NCBI GenBank assembly: GCA_016792765.1 | Contig: JAEULD010000369.1 | Span: 1 to 40,980 of the forward strand | Length of the DNA: 40,980 nt | Direction of reading: 5' to 3' | Origin: Candidatus Odyssella sp. | GTDB taxonomy: Bacteria; Pseudomonadota; Alphaproteobacteria; Bin65 | In this document: one piece after another, positions 1 through 8,890 of the stretch | How the letters are laid out: each line of letters begins with the position of its first letter | Position numbering within the stretch: position 1 is the first letter of the stretch | Made by a program: the position numbers and the translations under genes | The notes under the pieces: model-generated | Database searches by the model: none | What the model saw: the letters and a program-made list of their open reading frames with translations, nothing else | What the model was told of the DNA's origin: nothing

Positions 1-320
1 TAGCGGCCGGGCAGCGTGTTGCTGCAGAAGACGTCGACCTCGAGCTCGCGCACGATGCGATGGAGCACCTCGCGGCCGCGCGGGTCCTTGAGGTTGAGCG
101 CGATCGCCTCTTTGCCGACGTTGGGCGCGATGAAATACGAGCGGCGGTCGTCGTCGACCACGCGCGAGCCGATGTGGCGGTTGGGGTCGCCGGGCGGGAT
201 GCCGGGCGAGGCCGGCGTCGATTCGAGGCGGATCACGCGCCAGCCGAGATGGGCGAAGCGCAGCGTCGCATGCGTCATCGACAGCGCCTGCTCCATCGAG
301 AGGACGGTGCGCGGCCTCAT
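1..320 (-). CDS. Class III (CaiB/BaiF) CoA-transferase, N-terminal part, runs off the left edge
   Basis: About 106 residues are visible, starting at an ATG (318-320) that overlaps the TGA of the upstream molybdopterin-subunit gene as ATGA. The translation has the family's N-terminal layout: a segment reading [13 protein letters not shown], where the family places the strand ending in the CoA-binding E/P region, then [18 protein letters not shown], the usual N-x-G-K-x-x-I-x-L-x-L stretch. Family III enzymes move CoA between carboxylic acids through an aspartyl-CoA anhydride; that Asp would lie beyond the window, so activity cannot be judged. As the last visible gene of the operon led by hyuA, it probably activates the acid that the acyl-CoA dehydrogenase and mutase act on (inference). 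The start is slightly short against typical family members, which usually open with a G-x-R-V-x-D motif that is absent here. Confidence 0.82.
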   Translation of the reverse strand, partial: MRPRTVLSMEQALSMTHATLRFAHLGWRVIRLESTPASPGIPPGDPNRHIGSRVVDDDRRSYFIAPNVGKEAIALNLKDPRGREVLHRIVRELEVDVFCSNTLPGR

Positions 321-2641
321 GGCGCGGCCCTGGTTGAGCGCTGCGCGCGCTCCCAGATGGCGCGCGCCACCTTCTCGGCGGCGAGCGGCGGGTGGTCGAT
401 TCTGACGCCGGTGGCATTGTAGAGCGCGTTGCCCACCGCGGGCGCGATGACGATCGTCGGAAGCTCGGCGATGCCCTTGGCACCGGCCGGCCCTTCCGCA
501 TCGCCGGTTTCGAGGAATGTCATGTCGATCTTCGGCATCTCGGGGGCCGTCATCACGTGATAGTCGCGGAACGACGGATTGCGCACGCGGCCGCGCTCGA
601 TCACCAGCTCTTCGCTCAGCGCGTAGCCCAGGCCCATCGCGATGCCGCCCTCGATCTGGCCTTCGATGCCGTTGCGGTTGACGATGCGCCCGACGTCCTG
701 CACCGACCAGATCGTTTCGACCTTGATCTCGCCGGTGCGGGTATCGACCGCGATCTCCGCCACGTGCGCGGCGTGCGAATAGGCGGCGGACATGTCGCCG
801 ACGTGGTTCTTGTCCTCGTTCTCGGACGGCGGCTCGTAATAGTCGGTGACCATCACCAGCTTCGCGTCTTCGCCGGCGAAGTGCATCTGGCGCAGCAGCT
901 TGTCGATCGCGACGATGGCGACGCCGTTGTCGGCCTGGACCACGAATCCGGCGCGAAGGTCGAGCTGCGCGACGCCGACATTGGCCTGCTTCGCCGCCTC
1001 GTCGAGGATCATCGCGCGCGCCTTGCGCGCCGCACGCCGCGCCGAATTGCCCGCGATATAGGTGCTGCGGCTCGCATGCACGCCCACGTCCCACGGGCCG
1101 GTGGCGGTGTCGTTCATGACGACCGTGATGTCGCGCAGCGCGAGACCGAGCTCGTCGGCGACGAGCTGCGCGATGACGGTATCGAGCCCTTGCCCGATCT
1201 CCGATCCGCCGGTGATGACGGTGGCGCGCGCGTAGTCGTCGAGCTTCAGGATCGTGCCGCAGCCGTCGCTCTTGTGGATCTTGGCGCCGCCGGCGTTGTG
1301 CAGCGACGCCGCGATGCCGATGCCGCGCTTGATCCGCCCCGGCGCCGCGCGCCCGGCGCGGTAGGCGGCCCATTTCCGGAGGAAATCGGACTTCTCGGCC
1401 GCGATGCGGAGGCAGCCCTTGAGGTCGATGTTGGCGAGGCGCGCGCCCTGCGGCGTCACGTCCCCCGGCTCGTTCGCGTTCTTCAGCCGGAACGCGATCG
1501 GATCGAGCCCGGCGACTTCGGCCATCTTGTCCATGTGGGTCTCGACCGCCCAGGTCGCCTGGACGTTGCCGTAGCCGCGGAACGAGCCGGCATAGGGATT
1601 GTTCGTGTAGATCGCGCGCGCGCGATAGCGGACATGCGGCACGCGGTAGTGCGAGCTGATCGTGCGCATCGTGACGAACGGCGTCGTCGCGCCCCACGAG
1701 GTGTAGCCGCCGTTGTTGAGCAGCGTGTCGACGTCGCGGAACGTCAGCGTGCCGTCGCGCTTCATGCCGGCGCGGATCCTGAATTCGACCGGCTGCCGCG
1801 TCGGCGAGGCGACGAACTCCTCCTCGCGCGAGAACACGAGCTTGACCGGCCGGCGCGTCTTCTGCGCCAGCAACACGCAGATCGGCTCGTAGGGGTAGAC
1901 GTCGAGCTTCGAGCCGAACGCGCCGCCGACCGGCGGCTGGATCACGCGCAAGTCTCCCGGATGCACGCCGAGCGACGGCGCGATGTCCATCTTCATGATG
2001 AACGGGTATTGGGTCTGCGAGTAGAGCGTGACGCGGCCCTCGACGTCGACGTCGGCGACGCAACAGCTCACGCCGAGATTGCAGTGCGTGACGTAATGGA
2101 CGTTGTAGGCCCCCTCGACGACGAAATCGGACGCGGCCTCGGCGGCCGCGACGTCGCCGTGATCGAACTGATGCGCCATCGCGATGTTGTCGGGGCGGTT
2201 CGCGTGGATGACCGGCGCGCCGGGCTGGAGCGCCTCGGTGCAGTCGAAGACCGTGGGCAGGTCCTCGTATTCCACCTCGATCAGGCGCAGCGCCTCGTCG
2301 CAGATCGCCTCGCTCTCGGCCGCGACCGCCGCGATCTCGTCGCGGATCGTTCGCACTCGGTCGCGCTTGAGCGGCGGATTGTCCTTGAGCACGCCGATCG
2401 CGATTTCGGGCGTGTCGGCCGCGGTGATGACCGCGACGACGCCGGGCAGCGCCTTCGCCTTGGCCGTATCGACGCGCAGGATCCTGGCATGCACGCGCTC
2501 GCTGCGCCGGATCTTCGCATAGAGCATGCGCGGCAGCACGAGATCGTTGATGTAGCGGGTGCGCCCGGTCGCCTTGTCCGGGGCGTCGAGCTTGACGGCG
2601 CGCGTGCCGACGAAGCTGTGCTTCGGAATGACCTTGTTCAT
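317..2641 (-). CDS. Molybdenum hydroxylase (xanthine oxidase family), molybdopterin-binding large subunit
   Basis: A 774-residue protein of the xanthine dehydrogenase/4-hydroxybenzoyl-CoA reductase/nicotinate dehydrogenase large-subunit family. Visible motifs: [10 protein letters not shown] (about 236-245) and [10 protein letters not shown] (about 478-487), both molybdopterin contacts; FRGYGN (about 354-359), the equivalent of FRGFG; and a C-terminal KGIAELP whose Glu (about 726) matches the catalytic Glu of the family. It lacks the CoxL-type AYRCSFR active-site loop, so it is not a form I CO dehydrogenase. With the FAD and 2Fe-2S subunits just upstream it should form a cytoplasmic heterotrimer that hydroxylates an electron-poor carbon with water, or reductively dehydroxylates a CoA ester. 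The ATG at 2641 is preferred because it directly follows the small-subunit stop (4-base overlap) and the usual N-terminal V-G...D..DK.TG-x-x-x-Y block follows. The substrate is unknown. Confidence 0.93.
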   Translation of the reverse strand: MNKVIPKHSFVGTRAVKLDAPDKATGRTRYINDLVLPRMLYAKIRRSERVHARILRVDTAKAKALPGVVAVITAADTPEIAIGVLKDNPPLKRDRVRTIRDEIAAVAAESEAICDEALRLIEVEYEDLPTVFDCTEALQPGAPVIHANRPDNIAMAHQFDHGDVAAAEAASDFVVEGAYNVHYVTHCNLGVSCCVADVDVEGRVTLYSQTQYPFIMKMDIAPSLGVHPGDLRVIQPPVGGAFGSKLDVYPYEPICVLLAQKTRRPVKLVFSREEEFVASPTRQPVEFRIRAGMKRDGTLTFRDVDTLLNNGGYTSWGATTPFVTMRTISSHYRVPHVRYRARAIYTNNPYAGSFRGYGNVQATWAVETHMDKMAEVAGLDPIAFRLKNANEPGDVTPQGARLANIDLKGCLRIAAEKSDFLRKWAAYRAGRAAPGRIKRGIGIAASLHNAGGAKIHKSDGCGTILKLDDYARATVITGGSEIGQGLDTVIAQLVADELGLALRDITVVMNDTATGPWDVGVHASRSTYIAGNSARRAARKARAMILDEAAKQANVGVAQLDLRAGFVVQADNGVAIVAIDKLLRQMHFAGEDAKLVMVTDYYEPPSENEDKNHVGDMSAAYSHAAHVAEIAVDTRTGEIKVETIWSVQDVGRIVNRNGIEGQIEGGIAMGLGYALSEELVIERGRVRNPSFRDYHVMTAPEMPKIDMTFLETGDAEGPAGAKGIAELPTIVIAPAVGNALYNATGVRIDHPPLAAEKVARAIWERAQRSTRAAP

Positions 2642-3126
2642 GGCGCACCTCCGCCGCGCATCCGCTGCCCGGCCGCGAGCGCGGCTTCGATGACTTTGGC
2701 GTAGCCCGTGCAGCGGCAGACGTTGCCCTCGATCGCGCGTCGCAACTCCGCCTCGCCCGCCGCGGGATTGCGGTCGAGCGCGTGGCGGATTTGCATCACC
2801 ATGCCGGCGGTGCAGTAGCCGCACTGCACCGCGCCGGTATCGACGAAAGCCTGCTGCACCGGATCGAGCCCGCGCTCGCCCCACAGCCCTTCGACCGTGC
2901 GCACCGTGCGGCCCGCCAGGTCCACCGCGGGCATGAGGCACGAATTGCGCGACAGTCCGTCGACGATGATCGTGCAGGCGCCGCACTCGCCCTCGCCGCA
3001 GACGAGCTTGGCGCCGGCGAGATCGAACCGCTCTCTCAGCACGGTCAGCGCGCTGGCGGTGGCGGGAACGGCGGCCGAAACCGCGCGCCCGTTGAGCGTG
3101 AAGGCAATCTCAACTTCGAGCGACAC
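2638..3126 (-). CDS. Molybdenum hydroxylase, [2Fe-2S] small subunit
   Basis: A 162-residue protein with the two iron-sulphur domains of the family. The plant-ferredoxin-type cluster is C43, C48, C51 and C63 (CGEGECGAC plus a later C), and the second cluster is C102, C105, C137 and C139 (QCGYCTAGM and VCRCTGY). It passes electrons from the molybdenum site to the FAD subunit. The start is GTG at 3126: a strong GAGGAG ribosome site sits just before it, while reading further upstream in the same frame gives only low-complexity Arg/Ser-rich translation that is a shadow of the FAD-subunit gene. It overlaps the end of the FAD-subunit gene by 17 bases and the large-subunit start by 4, so the three subunits are probably translationally coupled. 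Confidence 0.93.
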   Translation of the reverse strand: MSLEVEIAFTLNGRAVSAAVPATASALTVLRERFDLAGAKLVCGEGECGACTIIVDGLSRNSCLMPAVDLAGRTVRTVEGLWGERGLDPVQQAFVDTGAVQCGYCTAGMVMQIRHALDRNPAAGEAELRRAIEGNVCRCTGYAKVIEAALAAGQRMRGGGAP

Positions 3127-4000
3127 GGCCGAGCTCCTCTTCGAGAAACGCCGCGGCGAGATGACGGCGATACCAGGCCGAACCGCGCACGTCGTCGATC
3201 GGCGCGATCTCGCGGCCGAGGCTTTCCAGCGCGCGGGCGATGGCGGCGTCGTCGAGCGCGACGCCTTCGATCTCGGCTTCGGTGCGCGGACAGCGAATCG
3301 GCGTGGGCGCGACGGCGCCCGCCGCAATCCGGACCGAGGTGAGCCGCCGCCCCTCGCGCCGCCCCGCGATGCACAGGGCGACGCGCGCGATCTCGAGCGC
3401 CGGCCGCGGCCCCGATTTCTGGAACGCGCCGAACGAGCCGGCCGCGGGCCGGTCGAACGACACCGCGGTGATGAGTTCGCCGGGCAGCGCGCGCGTCTTG
3501 CCCGGCCCGGCGAAGAACGCCGCCAGCGGCAGGCGGCGCCGGTCGATCCTGTTCTCGTGCCAGCGCGCAAGCTCCACCTCGGCGTCGAGACAGAGCAGCG
3601 GCAGCACCATGTCGGCCGCCGGCGACGCGTTCGCGATGTTGCCGCCCACCGTCGCGGCGTTGCGGATCTGCACGCTGGCGAAGCGGTCGGCGGTCGCCGG
3701 CAGCACCGGAGCGGCGCGGAGGAGCAGCGGGCTTTCGAGGATTTCGGTCATCGTCGCGAGTGCGCCGATGCGGATGCGGCCGCCCTCTTCCGCGATGCCG
3801 CCGAGCGCGGCCACGCGCCGGATGTTCACGAGGCGCCGCCCGTAGGCGCGCTTGCCGAGATCCTTCTGGATCCAGAGATCGGTTCCGCCGGCCACCGGCG
3901 TTCCTGCGCCATCGGCAAGCGCGCGTACCGCCGCGTCGAGCGAAACGGCGTCGACGTACGCGTCGATCTCGAGCGGTTTCAGCTCCTGGGCCAACGGCAC
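3110..4000 (-). CDS. Molybdenum hydroxylase, FAD-binding medium subunit
   Basis: A 296-residue CoxM-type FAD subunit. FAD-binding segments are PVAGGTDLWIQ (about 35-45) and ATVGGNIANASPAAD (about 116-130), as in xanthine dehydrogenase family medium subunits. It lacks the cysteine-rich insert that carries a [4Fe-4S] cluster in the 4-hydroxybenzoyl-CoA reductase beta subunit, which argues for an ordinary hydroxylase direction, though not decisively. The start is a GTG at 4000, chosen because GGGAGG lies six bases upstream; the mutase large-subunit stop is 15 bases further upstream. Gene order medium-small-large is common in bacterial Mo-hydroxylase operons. Confidence 0.92.
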   Translation of the reverse strand: MPLAQELKPLEIDAYVDAVSLDAAVRALADGAGTPVAGGTDLWIQKDLGKRAYGRRLVNIRRVAALGGIAEEGGRIRIGALATMTEILESPLLLRAAPVLPATADRFASVQIRNAATVGGNIANASPAADMVLPLLCLDAEVELARWHENRIDRRRLPLAAFFAGPGKTRALPGELITAVSFDRPAAGSFGAFQKSGPRPALEIARVALCIAGRREGRRLTSVRIAAGAVAPTPIRCPRTEAEIEGVALDDAAIARALESLGREIAPIDDVRGSAWYRRHLAAAFLEEELGRVARS

Positions 4001-4015
4001 GGCACGCCTCCCTGC

Positions 4016-5641
4016 TCAGAAACGCGTGGGCTCCTGGTATCGGCCGAAGACCTGTTCCAGCGCCCGCGTGATCTCGCCGACGGTCGCATAGGCCTTCACC
4101 GCCTCGACGATGGCCGGCATCGTGTTGCGCCGGCTGCGCGCCGCCTCGGACACGGCCGCGAGCGCGGCGGCGACGGCGCCGGCATCGCGGCTGGCGCGCA
4201 CCTCGTTGAGCCGTCGCACCTGCCGCTCGGTATCCTCCGACTTGAACGGGTGCATCTCGACCTTGGGCGCGCCCTCCTCGACGCGGTGGCAATTGACGCC
4301 GACCTTGCGGAACTCGCCCGATTCCAGCCGTTGCTGGTGCAGATAGGCCTGCCGCGAGACGTGCGCCTGGAGCTCGCCGTTGGCGATCATCGACACGATG
4401 CCGCCGCGGCGCCCCACGTCGGCCATGATGCGCGCGATCTCGCGCTCCATCTCGTTGGTCATCGTCTCGACGTAGTAGGAGCCGGCGAGCGGATCGACGG
4501 TTTCGGTGAGGCCCATCTCTTCGACGAGGATCTGCATCGTGCGCAGTGAGACGCGCTGCGCGTACTCGCTGGGGATCGTGTAGGCCTCGTCGTAGCAGCA
4601 GAGTGCCACCGTCTGCGCGCCCGAGAGGGCGCTGATCAGCGCGTAGTAGGCGCCGCGCACGATGTTGTTCTCGGGCTGCTCGATGGTGAGGCCCGAGCCG
4701 CCGCCCCCCGCGATCATGCGCAGCCACATCGAGCGCGGGTCGGTCGCGCCGTAGTCCTCCTTCACGATCTTCGCCCAGTGGCGCCGGCCGGCGCGGAATT
4801 TGCACACCTGCTCGAACAGCTGGCCGAAGATGTTGAAATTGAACGACAGGCGGTAGGCGAACTCGTCGATCTTGAGCCCGCGCTTCAGCACGAGATCGAT
4901 GTAGGCCTTGGCGATCGCGAACGCATAGGCCATTTCCTCGGCCGGGTTCGCGCCCGATTCGCGGATGTGATAGCCGCAGACGCTGACCGGGCTGTAGAGC
5001 GGCGCTTCGCGCGCGCAATACTCGATCGTGTCGGCGACGAGCCGTATCGACGGCTCGACCGGGAAGATCCAGGTGCCGCGCCCGACGAACTCCTTGAGGA
5101 TGTCGTTCTGCGCGGTGCCGCGCAGCTTCTTCGGATCGAAGCCGCGCTTCTCGGCCATCGCCAGATACATGGCGATCAGGATCGCGGCGGAGCCGTTGAT
5201 CGTGAGCGAGACGGTGATCTTCTCGATGTCGATGCCGTCGAACGCGATCTCCATGTCCTTCAGCGTGTCGATCGCCATGCCGACGCGGCCGACTTCGCCG
5301 AGCGCCATCTTGTCGTCGCTGTCGAGCCCGCACTGCGTGGGCAGATCGAACGCGACGTTGAGGCCGGTGTTGCCCGTGGCGATGAGGTATTTGAAGCGCC
5401 GGTTGGTGTCCTCCGCGTTGCCGAAGCCCGTGTACTGCCGCATCGTCCAGGGCTGCTTGCGGTACATCAGCGGATGGATGCCGCGCGTGAACGGATACTC
5501 GCCGGGCAGGCCGATGCCGTCGCCGCCCTCCGGCTCCGCCAGGCGGCTCGCCGCGACGTCGTCCGCCGTGTAGACGGGCTTGATCTCGAGGCCGGACTCG
5601 TTGCGGACGGCGGACGGACCGGGCTTACGCTGCACGTTCAT
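4016..5641 (-). CDS. Acyl-CoA mutase large (catalytic) subunit, B12-dependent, methylmalonyl-CoA mutase family
   Basis: A 541-residue TIM-barrel subunit without its own B12 domain, paired with the small subunit encoded upstream (17-base overlap). Against Propionibacterium methylmalonyl-CoA mutase, aligned by eye, Y70 matches Tyr89, Q178 Gln197, R188 Arg207 and H225 His244. These suggest a substrate with a free carboxylate, unlike isobutyryl-CoA mutase (Phe and Gln at the Tyr89 and Arg207 sites) or 2-hydroxyisobutyryl-CoA mutase (Ile at the Tyr89 site). Several other sites differ: the Tyr75 and Arg82 equivalents are H56 and Q63, the SLHTN motif reads ALCCY (346-350), and the HSQTSG loop is a glycine run (312-315). 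It probably rearranges the carbon skeleton of an acyl-CoA, but the substrate may not be methylmalonyl-CoA. The ATG at 5641 is used because the sequence upstream of it overlaps the small subunit. Confidence 0.9.
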   Translation of the reverse strand: MNVQRKPGPSAVRNESGLEIKPVYTADDVAASRLAEPEGGDGIGLPGEYPFTRGIHPLMYRKQPWTMRQYTGFGNAEDTNRRFKYLIATGNTGLNVAFDLPTQCGLDSDDKMALGEVGRVGMAIDTLKDMEIAFDGIDIEKITVSLTINGSAAILIAMYLAMAEKRGFDPKKLRGTAQNDILKEFVGRGTWIFPVEPSIRLVADTIEYCAREAPLYSPVSVCGYHIRESGANPAEEMAYAFAIAKAYIDLVLKRGLKIDEFAYRLSFNFNIFGQLFEQVCKFRAGRRHWAKIVKEDYGATDPRSMWLRMIAGGGGSGLTIEQPENNIVRGAYYALISALSGAQTVALCCYDEAYTIPSEYAQRVSLRTMQILVEEMGLTETVDPLAGSYYVETMTNEMEREIARIMADVGRRGGIVSMIANGELQAHVSRQAYLHQQRLESGEFRKVGVNCHRVEEGAPKVEMHPFKSEDTERQVRRLNEVRASRDAGAVAAALAAVSEAARSRRNTMPAIVEAVKAYATVGEITRALEQVFGRYQEPTRF

Positions 5642-6032
5642 GAACGCGCTCCTTGATGAAGGCGACGATGTCGGCAAGCTTGCTGCCGGTCGGGAACACG
5701 CCGTCGACGCCGAGCGCGCGGAGCTTCGGCCGATCTTCGGCCGGGATGTTGCCGCCGACGATCCAGAGGCGATCCTGGATGCCGTGGCGGACGAGAAGCT
5801 CCTTGAGCCGCTGGCAGATCGGAATGTGCGAGCCCGACAGGATCGAGAGCGCGATCACGTCGACGCCCTCCTCGAGCGCGGCCACCGCGATTCGCTCCGG
5901 CTCCTGCCGCAGGCCGGTGTAGATCACCTCGAACCCGGCATCGACGAGCGCGCGCACGACGACCTTGGCGCCGACGTCGTGCCCGTCGAGCCCGGGCTTC
6001 GCCACCAGTATTCTGACCTTCTTCCCCGCCAT
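5625..6032 (-). CDS. Acyl-CoA mutase small subunit, cobalamin-binding
   Basis: A 135-residue stand-alone B12-binding domain. It carries the DxHxxG signature as DGHDVG (16-21), whose His18 should be the lower axial cobalt ligand, followed by SILSG (about 64-68) and VGG (about 93-95), the other two conserved loops of base-off/His-on cobalamin domains. It partners the large subunit directly downstream to form an adenosylcobalamin radical mutase. The two-gene arrangement resembles isobutyryl-CoA, 2-hydroxyisobutyryl-CoA and archaeal methylmalonyl-CoA mutases. No MeaB/ArgK-type chaperone GTPase gene is visible in the window. It lies 18 bases after the acyl-CoA dehydrogenase gene in the same operon. 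Confidence 0.94.
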   Translation of the reverse strand: MAGKKVRILVAKPGLDGHDVGAKVVVRALVDAGFEVIYTGLRQEPERIAVAALEEGVDVIALSILSGSHIPICQRLKELLVRHGIQDRLWIVGGNIPAEDRPKLRALGVDGVFPTGSKLADIVAFIKERVHERAA

Positions 6033-6050
6033 CCGTCATTCGCCGCGCTG

Positions 6051-7181
6051 TCAGGCGCGGAGCCCCTTGGCAATGATGAGTTTCAGGATCTCGCTCGTTC
6101 CGCCGCCGATCAGCGTGAAGCGCACGTCGCGCAAGTGGCGCTGGACCGGGAACTCCATCGCGTAGCCGTAGGACGCGAGAATGCGCGCCGCCTGATCGCA
6201 GATCGTGGCGGCGCTCTCGGTGGCGAACAGCTTGGCCATCGCGGCCTCGGTGTGGTGCGGCTTGTCGCTGTCGAACAGCCAGGCGGCGTAGTGCACGAAG
6301 CGCGTCGCCGCCTCGAGCGCCGTGCCCATCTCGGCCAGCTTCAGCTGGATCGCCTGGAAGCGGTCGATGGGCTTGCCGAACTGCTTGCGCTCCGCCGCGT
6401 ATTTGAGCGCATCGGCGAGCGCGGCCCGTGCGATGCCGACCGCCATCGCACCGGTGACGATGCGAATCTGCGCCAGCAGCTTGCGCAGGTGCGCCTCGCC
6501 CTCGCCCTCGGCGCAGAGCCGGTGCGACTCCGGCACGAAGCAGTCGCGAAACGCCACTTCGGCCGTGGGCAGCGCCCAGACGCCCATCTTCTCGATCGCG
6601 CGGCCGATCACGAGCCCGTCGAAGCTGCGCTCGACGAGGAAGATCGTGAGCTTCTTCTCCTTGCCGGCCTTGGCGAAGACGGTGAAGAAGTCGGCGACCG
6701 GGGCGGAGGTGACCCACGTCTTCTGGCCGTTGATCACGTAGCCGCCCTGCACCGCCTCGGCGGCGGTGGATATGCCGTCGAGGTCGCTGCCGGCGTCGGG
6801 CTCGGTCATGCAGATGCCGCCGACCTTCTCGCCGGCGAGCGCGGGCTTGAACAGCCGCTCCTTGATGTCCGCGCCGGCCAGCGCGTAGAGGAAGTGCGTG
6901 CCCATCAGCGACTGCATGGTGGCGCAGCCGGCGAGCGAGGCGGAGCCGCGCGCGATCTCGGTCACCGCGATGCAGAGCGTGAGCAGATCCATGCCCGAGC
7001 CGCCGGCCGCTTCGGGATAGCGCATGCCGAAAAAGCCGAGCCGGCCGAGCGCGCGGAATTCTTCGCGCGGGAAGGCATGCGCTTCGTCGAGCGCCGCGGC
7101 CTTGGGCGCAACCTCGCGATCCGTGAACCGGGCGAACGTCTCCTGGATCGCGCGCTGCTCCTCGGAAAGTGCGAAATCCAT
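6051..7181 (-). CDS. Acyl-CoA dehydrogenase family flavoprotein
   Basis: A 376-residue protein with the full acyl-CoA dehydrogenase fold: N-terminal helical domain beginning with LSEEQRAIQ, the FAD/substrate segment MTEPDAGSDL (about 125-134), INGQKTWVTSA (about 150-160), RKQFGKPI, and a C-terminal GGGTSEI. It should oxidise an acyl-CoA at C2-C3 and pass electrons to ETF. The catalytic Glu of the medium- and short-chain type (Y-E-G-T) is G360 here, and the alternative site used by isovaleryl-CoA dehydrogenase aligns by eye to I239, so the general base is not obvious. It starts five bases after the hyuB stop. In context it probably acts between CoA activation and the B12 mutase. Substrate unknown. 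Confidence 0.9.
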   Translation of the reverse strand: MDFALSEEQRAIQETFARFTDREVAPKAAALDEAHAFPREEFRALGRLGFFGMRYPEAAGGSGMDLLTLCIAVTEIARGSASLAGCATMQSLMGTHFLYALAGADIKERLFKPALAGEKVGGICMTEPDAGSDLDGISTAAEAVQGGYVINGQKTWVTSAPVADFFTVFAKAGKEKKLTIFLVERSFDGLVIGRAIEKMGVWALPTAEVAFRDCFVPESHRLCAEGEGEAHLRKLLAQIRIVTGAMAVGIARAALADALKYAAERKQFGKPIDRFQAIQLKLAEMGTALEAATRFVHYAAWLFDSDKPHHTEAAMAKLFATESAATICDQAARILASYGYAMEFPVQRHLRDVRFTLIGGGTSEILKLIIAKGLRA

Positions 7182-7186
7182 GTCTC

Positions 7187-8890
7187 TCAGTCCCCGAGCC
7201 CGTAGTCCCGGCGGGCGGCTTCGGCCGAGACGATTCCGTCGCGGACCTCGCGGGCGAGCAGCCCGCGATCGCGCAGCCTGGGGTCGCCATACCCGCCGCC
7301 GCCGCCGGCCTGCTGCCAGTAGACCGTGCCCTTGGGCAGGCCGCGGATCAGGTCCTTGTTGAGCGGTACGATCGTGCGCCCGTCCGGCGTGGTGAGCTTG
7401 ATCGCATTGAGGCCGCCCGCGCCGCCGCCGAAGAGGCCGAAGGCGGGCTCGTAGTCGCCGTCGCCGAACGTCACGAGCTGGGTGTCTTCCGAGCCGATCT
7501 CGTAGATCGTCTCGACCCCGAGCCCGCCGCGCCAGCGCCCCGGCCCCGCCGAGTCGGTGAGGTATTCGTGCTTGCGCAAGACATGCGGGGTCTGCTGCTC
7601 GAACATTTCGTAGTCCTGATCGAGCACGCCGCCCGAGGCGTCGATCATGCCGATGTGGTCGTAGCCGTCGGCGCCGTTCAGGGCGCCCGAGCCGCCCTTC
7701 ATTCCCATGAACATGATGTCGACGTAGGACTCGCCCTTCTCCGCGTCGTTTCCCGCGGTGAGCGAGCACAAGAGATTGTTCCAGCCGGCCGTGACCCGGT
7801 CGGGCAACACCGGCGCGAGTGCGCGCTGGATCGCGTCGGCATTGGGCGGGCAGAGATGGTTGCCGAACGTGGTCGCGGCCGGATAGCCGGCGTTGAGGAT
7901 CGTGCCCTCCGGGATCACGATCTCGAGCGGCTCGAGCATCCCTTCGTTGTGCGGAATGTCCGGATTGATCATCTGCAGGAACGTGAGCGCCGTGGCCGAG
8001 GCGCTCGAGCTGTAGGTGCCGTTGACGAAACCGTTCGTGCGCGGATCGGTGCGCGAATAGTCGAACTTGATCGCACGGTCCTTGACCGTCACGTCGACGC
8101 GGATGGTGTACTTCGAATCCTTGTTCTTGCCGTCGTAATAGACGTAACCCTCGCCCGCGTACGTGCCGTTGGGAATTGCGGCGATCTCGGCCTCCATCAT
8201 CCTGCGCGTGGCCTCGAACAGGGCCTCGGTGTGGCGCTCGACCGTCTCCGGCCCGTATTTCTCGAGCAGCGACACGAACCGCCGCGCCCCCACCTCGGTG
8301 GCGCCCATCTCGGCGCGCATGTCTTCCTGGACGATCTCATAGCGGACGTTGGCAAAGATCAAGTCCCAGACGTCCCTGCGCAGCTTGCCGCGTTCGCAGA
8401 CCTTGACCGGCGGAATGCGGATGCCTTCCTGCCAGACCTCGGTCGCGTTGGGATTGTAGCCGCCCGCGACGTTGCCGCCGATGTCGGCCTGGTGGCCCTT
8501 GGCGGCCGTCCAGGCGACGAGCCTGTCGCCGAAGAACACCGGCCGGAACACCGCGACGTCGTTGTTCTGATTGCCCATCGAAAAGACGTCGTTGTGGAAG
8601 ATGACGTCGCCCGGATGGATGTCGTCGCCGAAGTAGTCGATGATGTACTTGCACACCGGCGCCAGCGAGAACGCGAGGATCGGGAGGTTTTCGGTCTGCT
8701 CGAGCATGCGGCCCCGGCCGTCGTAGAGGCCGGTGACGAAATCCTTCGCCTCGCAGAGGATCGGCGAGCGCGCGGTACGCTCGATCGAGATGCTCATCTC
8801 GTCGGTGATCGCCTTGAACGCGCGGGCCAGCACCGAGAGCAGGATGGGATCGATCCCGCCGGCCGCCGCCGGCTTGCCGGTCTCCGTCAT
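7187..8890 (-). CDS. hyuB: Hydantoinase B/oxoprolinase family protein (HyuB type)
   Basis: A 567-residue member of the HyuB family (hydantoinase B, 5-oxoprolinase C-terminal half, acetone and acetophenone carboxylase alpha-type subunits). Typical family features include the early segment SISIERTARSPILCEAKDF, FHNDVFSMGNQNNDV, KGHQADIGG, and a glycine-rich C-terminus ending in GGGGGYGDP. The metal-binding acidic/His positions of the family appear intact (the HND and GHxxD segments). The ATG at 8890 overlaps the hyuA stop as ATGA, so the two are translationally coupled. HyuA-HyuB pairs use ATP to activate and hydrolyse cyclic amides or to carboxylate ketones. No third carboxylase subunit is seen, which favours cyclic-amide hydrolysis over an acetone-carboxylase type (inference). 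Confidence 0.92.
   Translation of the reverse strand: MTETGKPAAAGGIDPILLSVLARAFKAITDEMSISIERTARSPILCEAKDFVTGLYDGRGRMLEQTENLPILAFSLAPVCKYIIDYFGDDIHPGDVIFHNDVFSMGNQNNDVAVFRPVFFGDRLVAWTAAKGHQADIGGNVAGGYNPNATEVWQEGIRIPPVKVCERGKLRRDVWDLIFANVRYEIVQEDMRAEMGATEVGARRFVSLLEKYGPETVERHTEALFEATRRMMEAEIAAIPNGTYAGEGYVYYDGKNKDSKYTIRVDVTVKDRAIKFDYSRTDPRTNGFVNGTYSSSASATALTFLQMINPDIPHNEGMLEPLEIVIPEGTILNAGYPAATTFGNHLCPPNADAIQRALAPVLPDRVTAGWNNLLCSLTAGNDAEKGESYVDIMFMGMKGGSGALNGADGYDHIGMIDASGGVLDQDYEMFEQQTPHVLRKHEYLTDSAGPGRWRGGLGVETIYEIGSEDTQLVTFGDGDYEPAFGLFGGGAGGLNAIKLTTPDGRTIVPLNKDLIRGLPKGTVYWQQAGGGGGYGDPRLRDRGLLAREVRDGIVSAEAARRDYGLGD

Noticed and set aside
392-2704. Very long open frame on the plus strand opposite the Mo-hydroxylase large subunit
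   Set aside because: Its translation is Arg/Asp/Ala-rich with no family resemblance; it is a by-product of GC-rich codon use on the minus strand. The same holds for long antisense frames opposite most other genes.
2638-3570. Apparent fusion protein ahead of the 2Fe-2S subunit
   Set aside because: Residues before the GTG at 3126 are low-complexity Arg/Ser sequence lying over the FAD-subunit gene in another frame; a strong ribosome site precedes the GTG.
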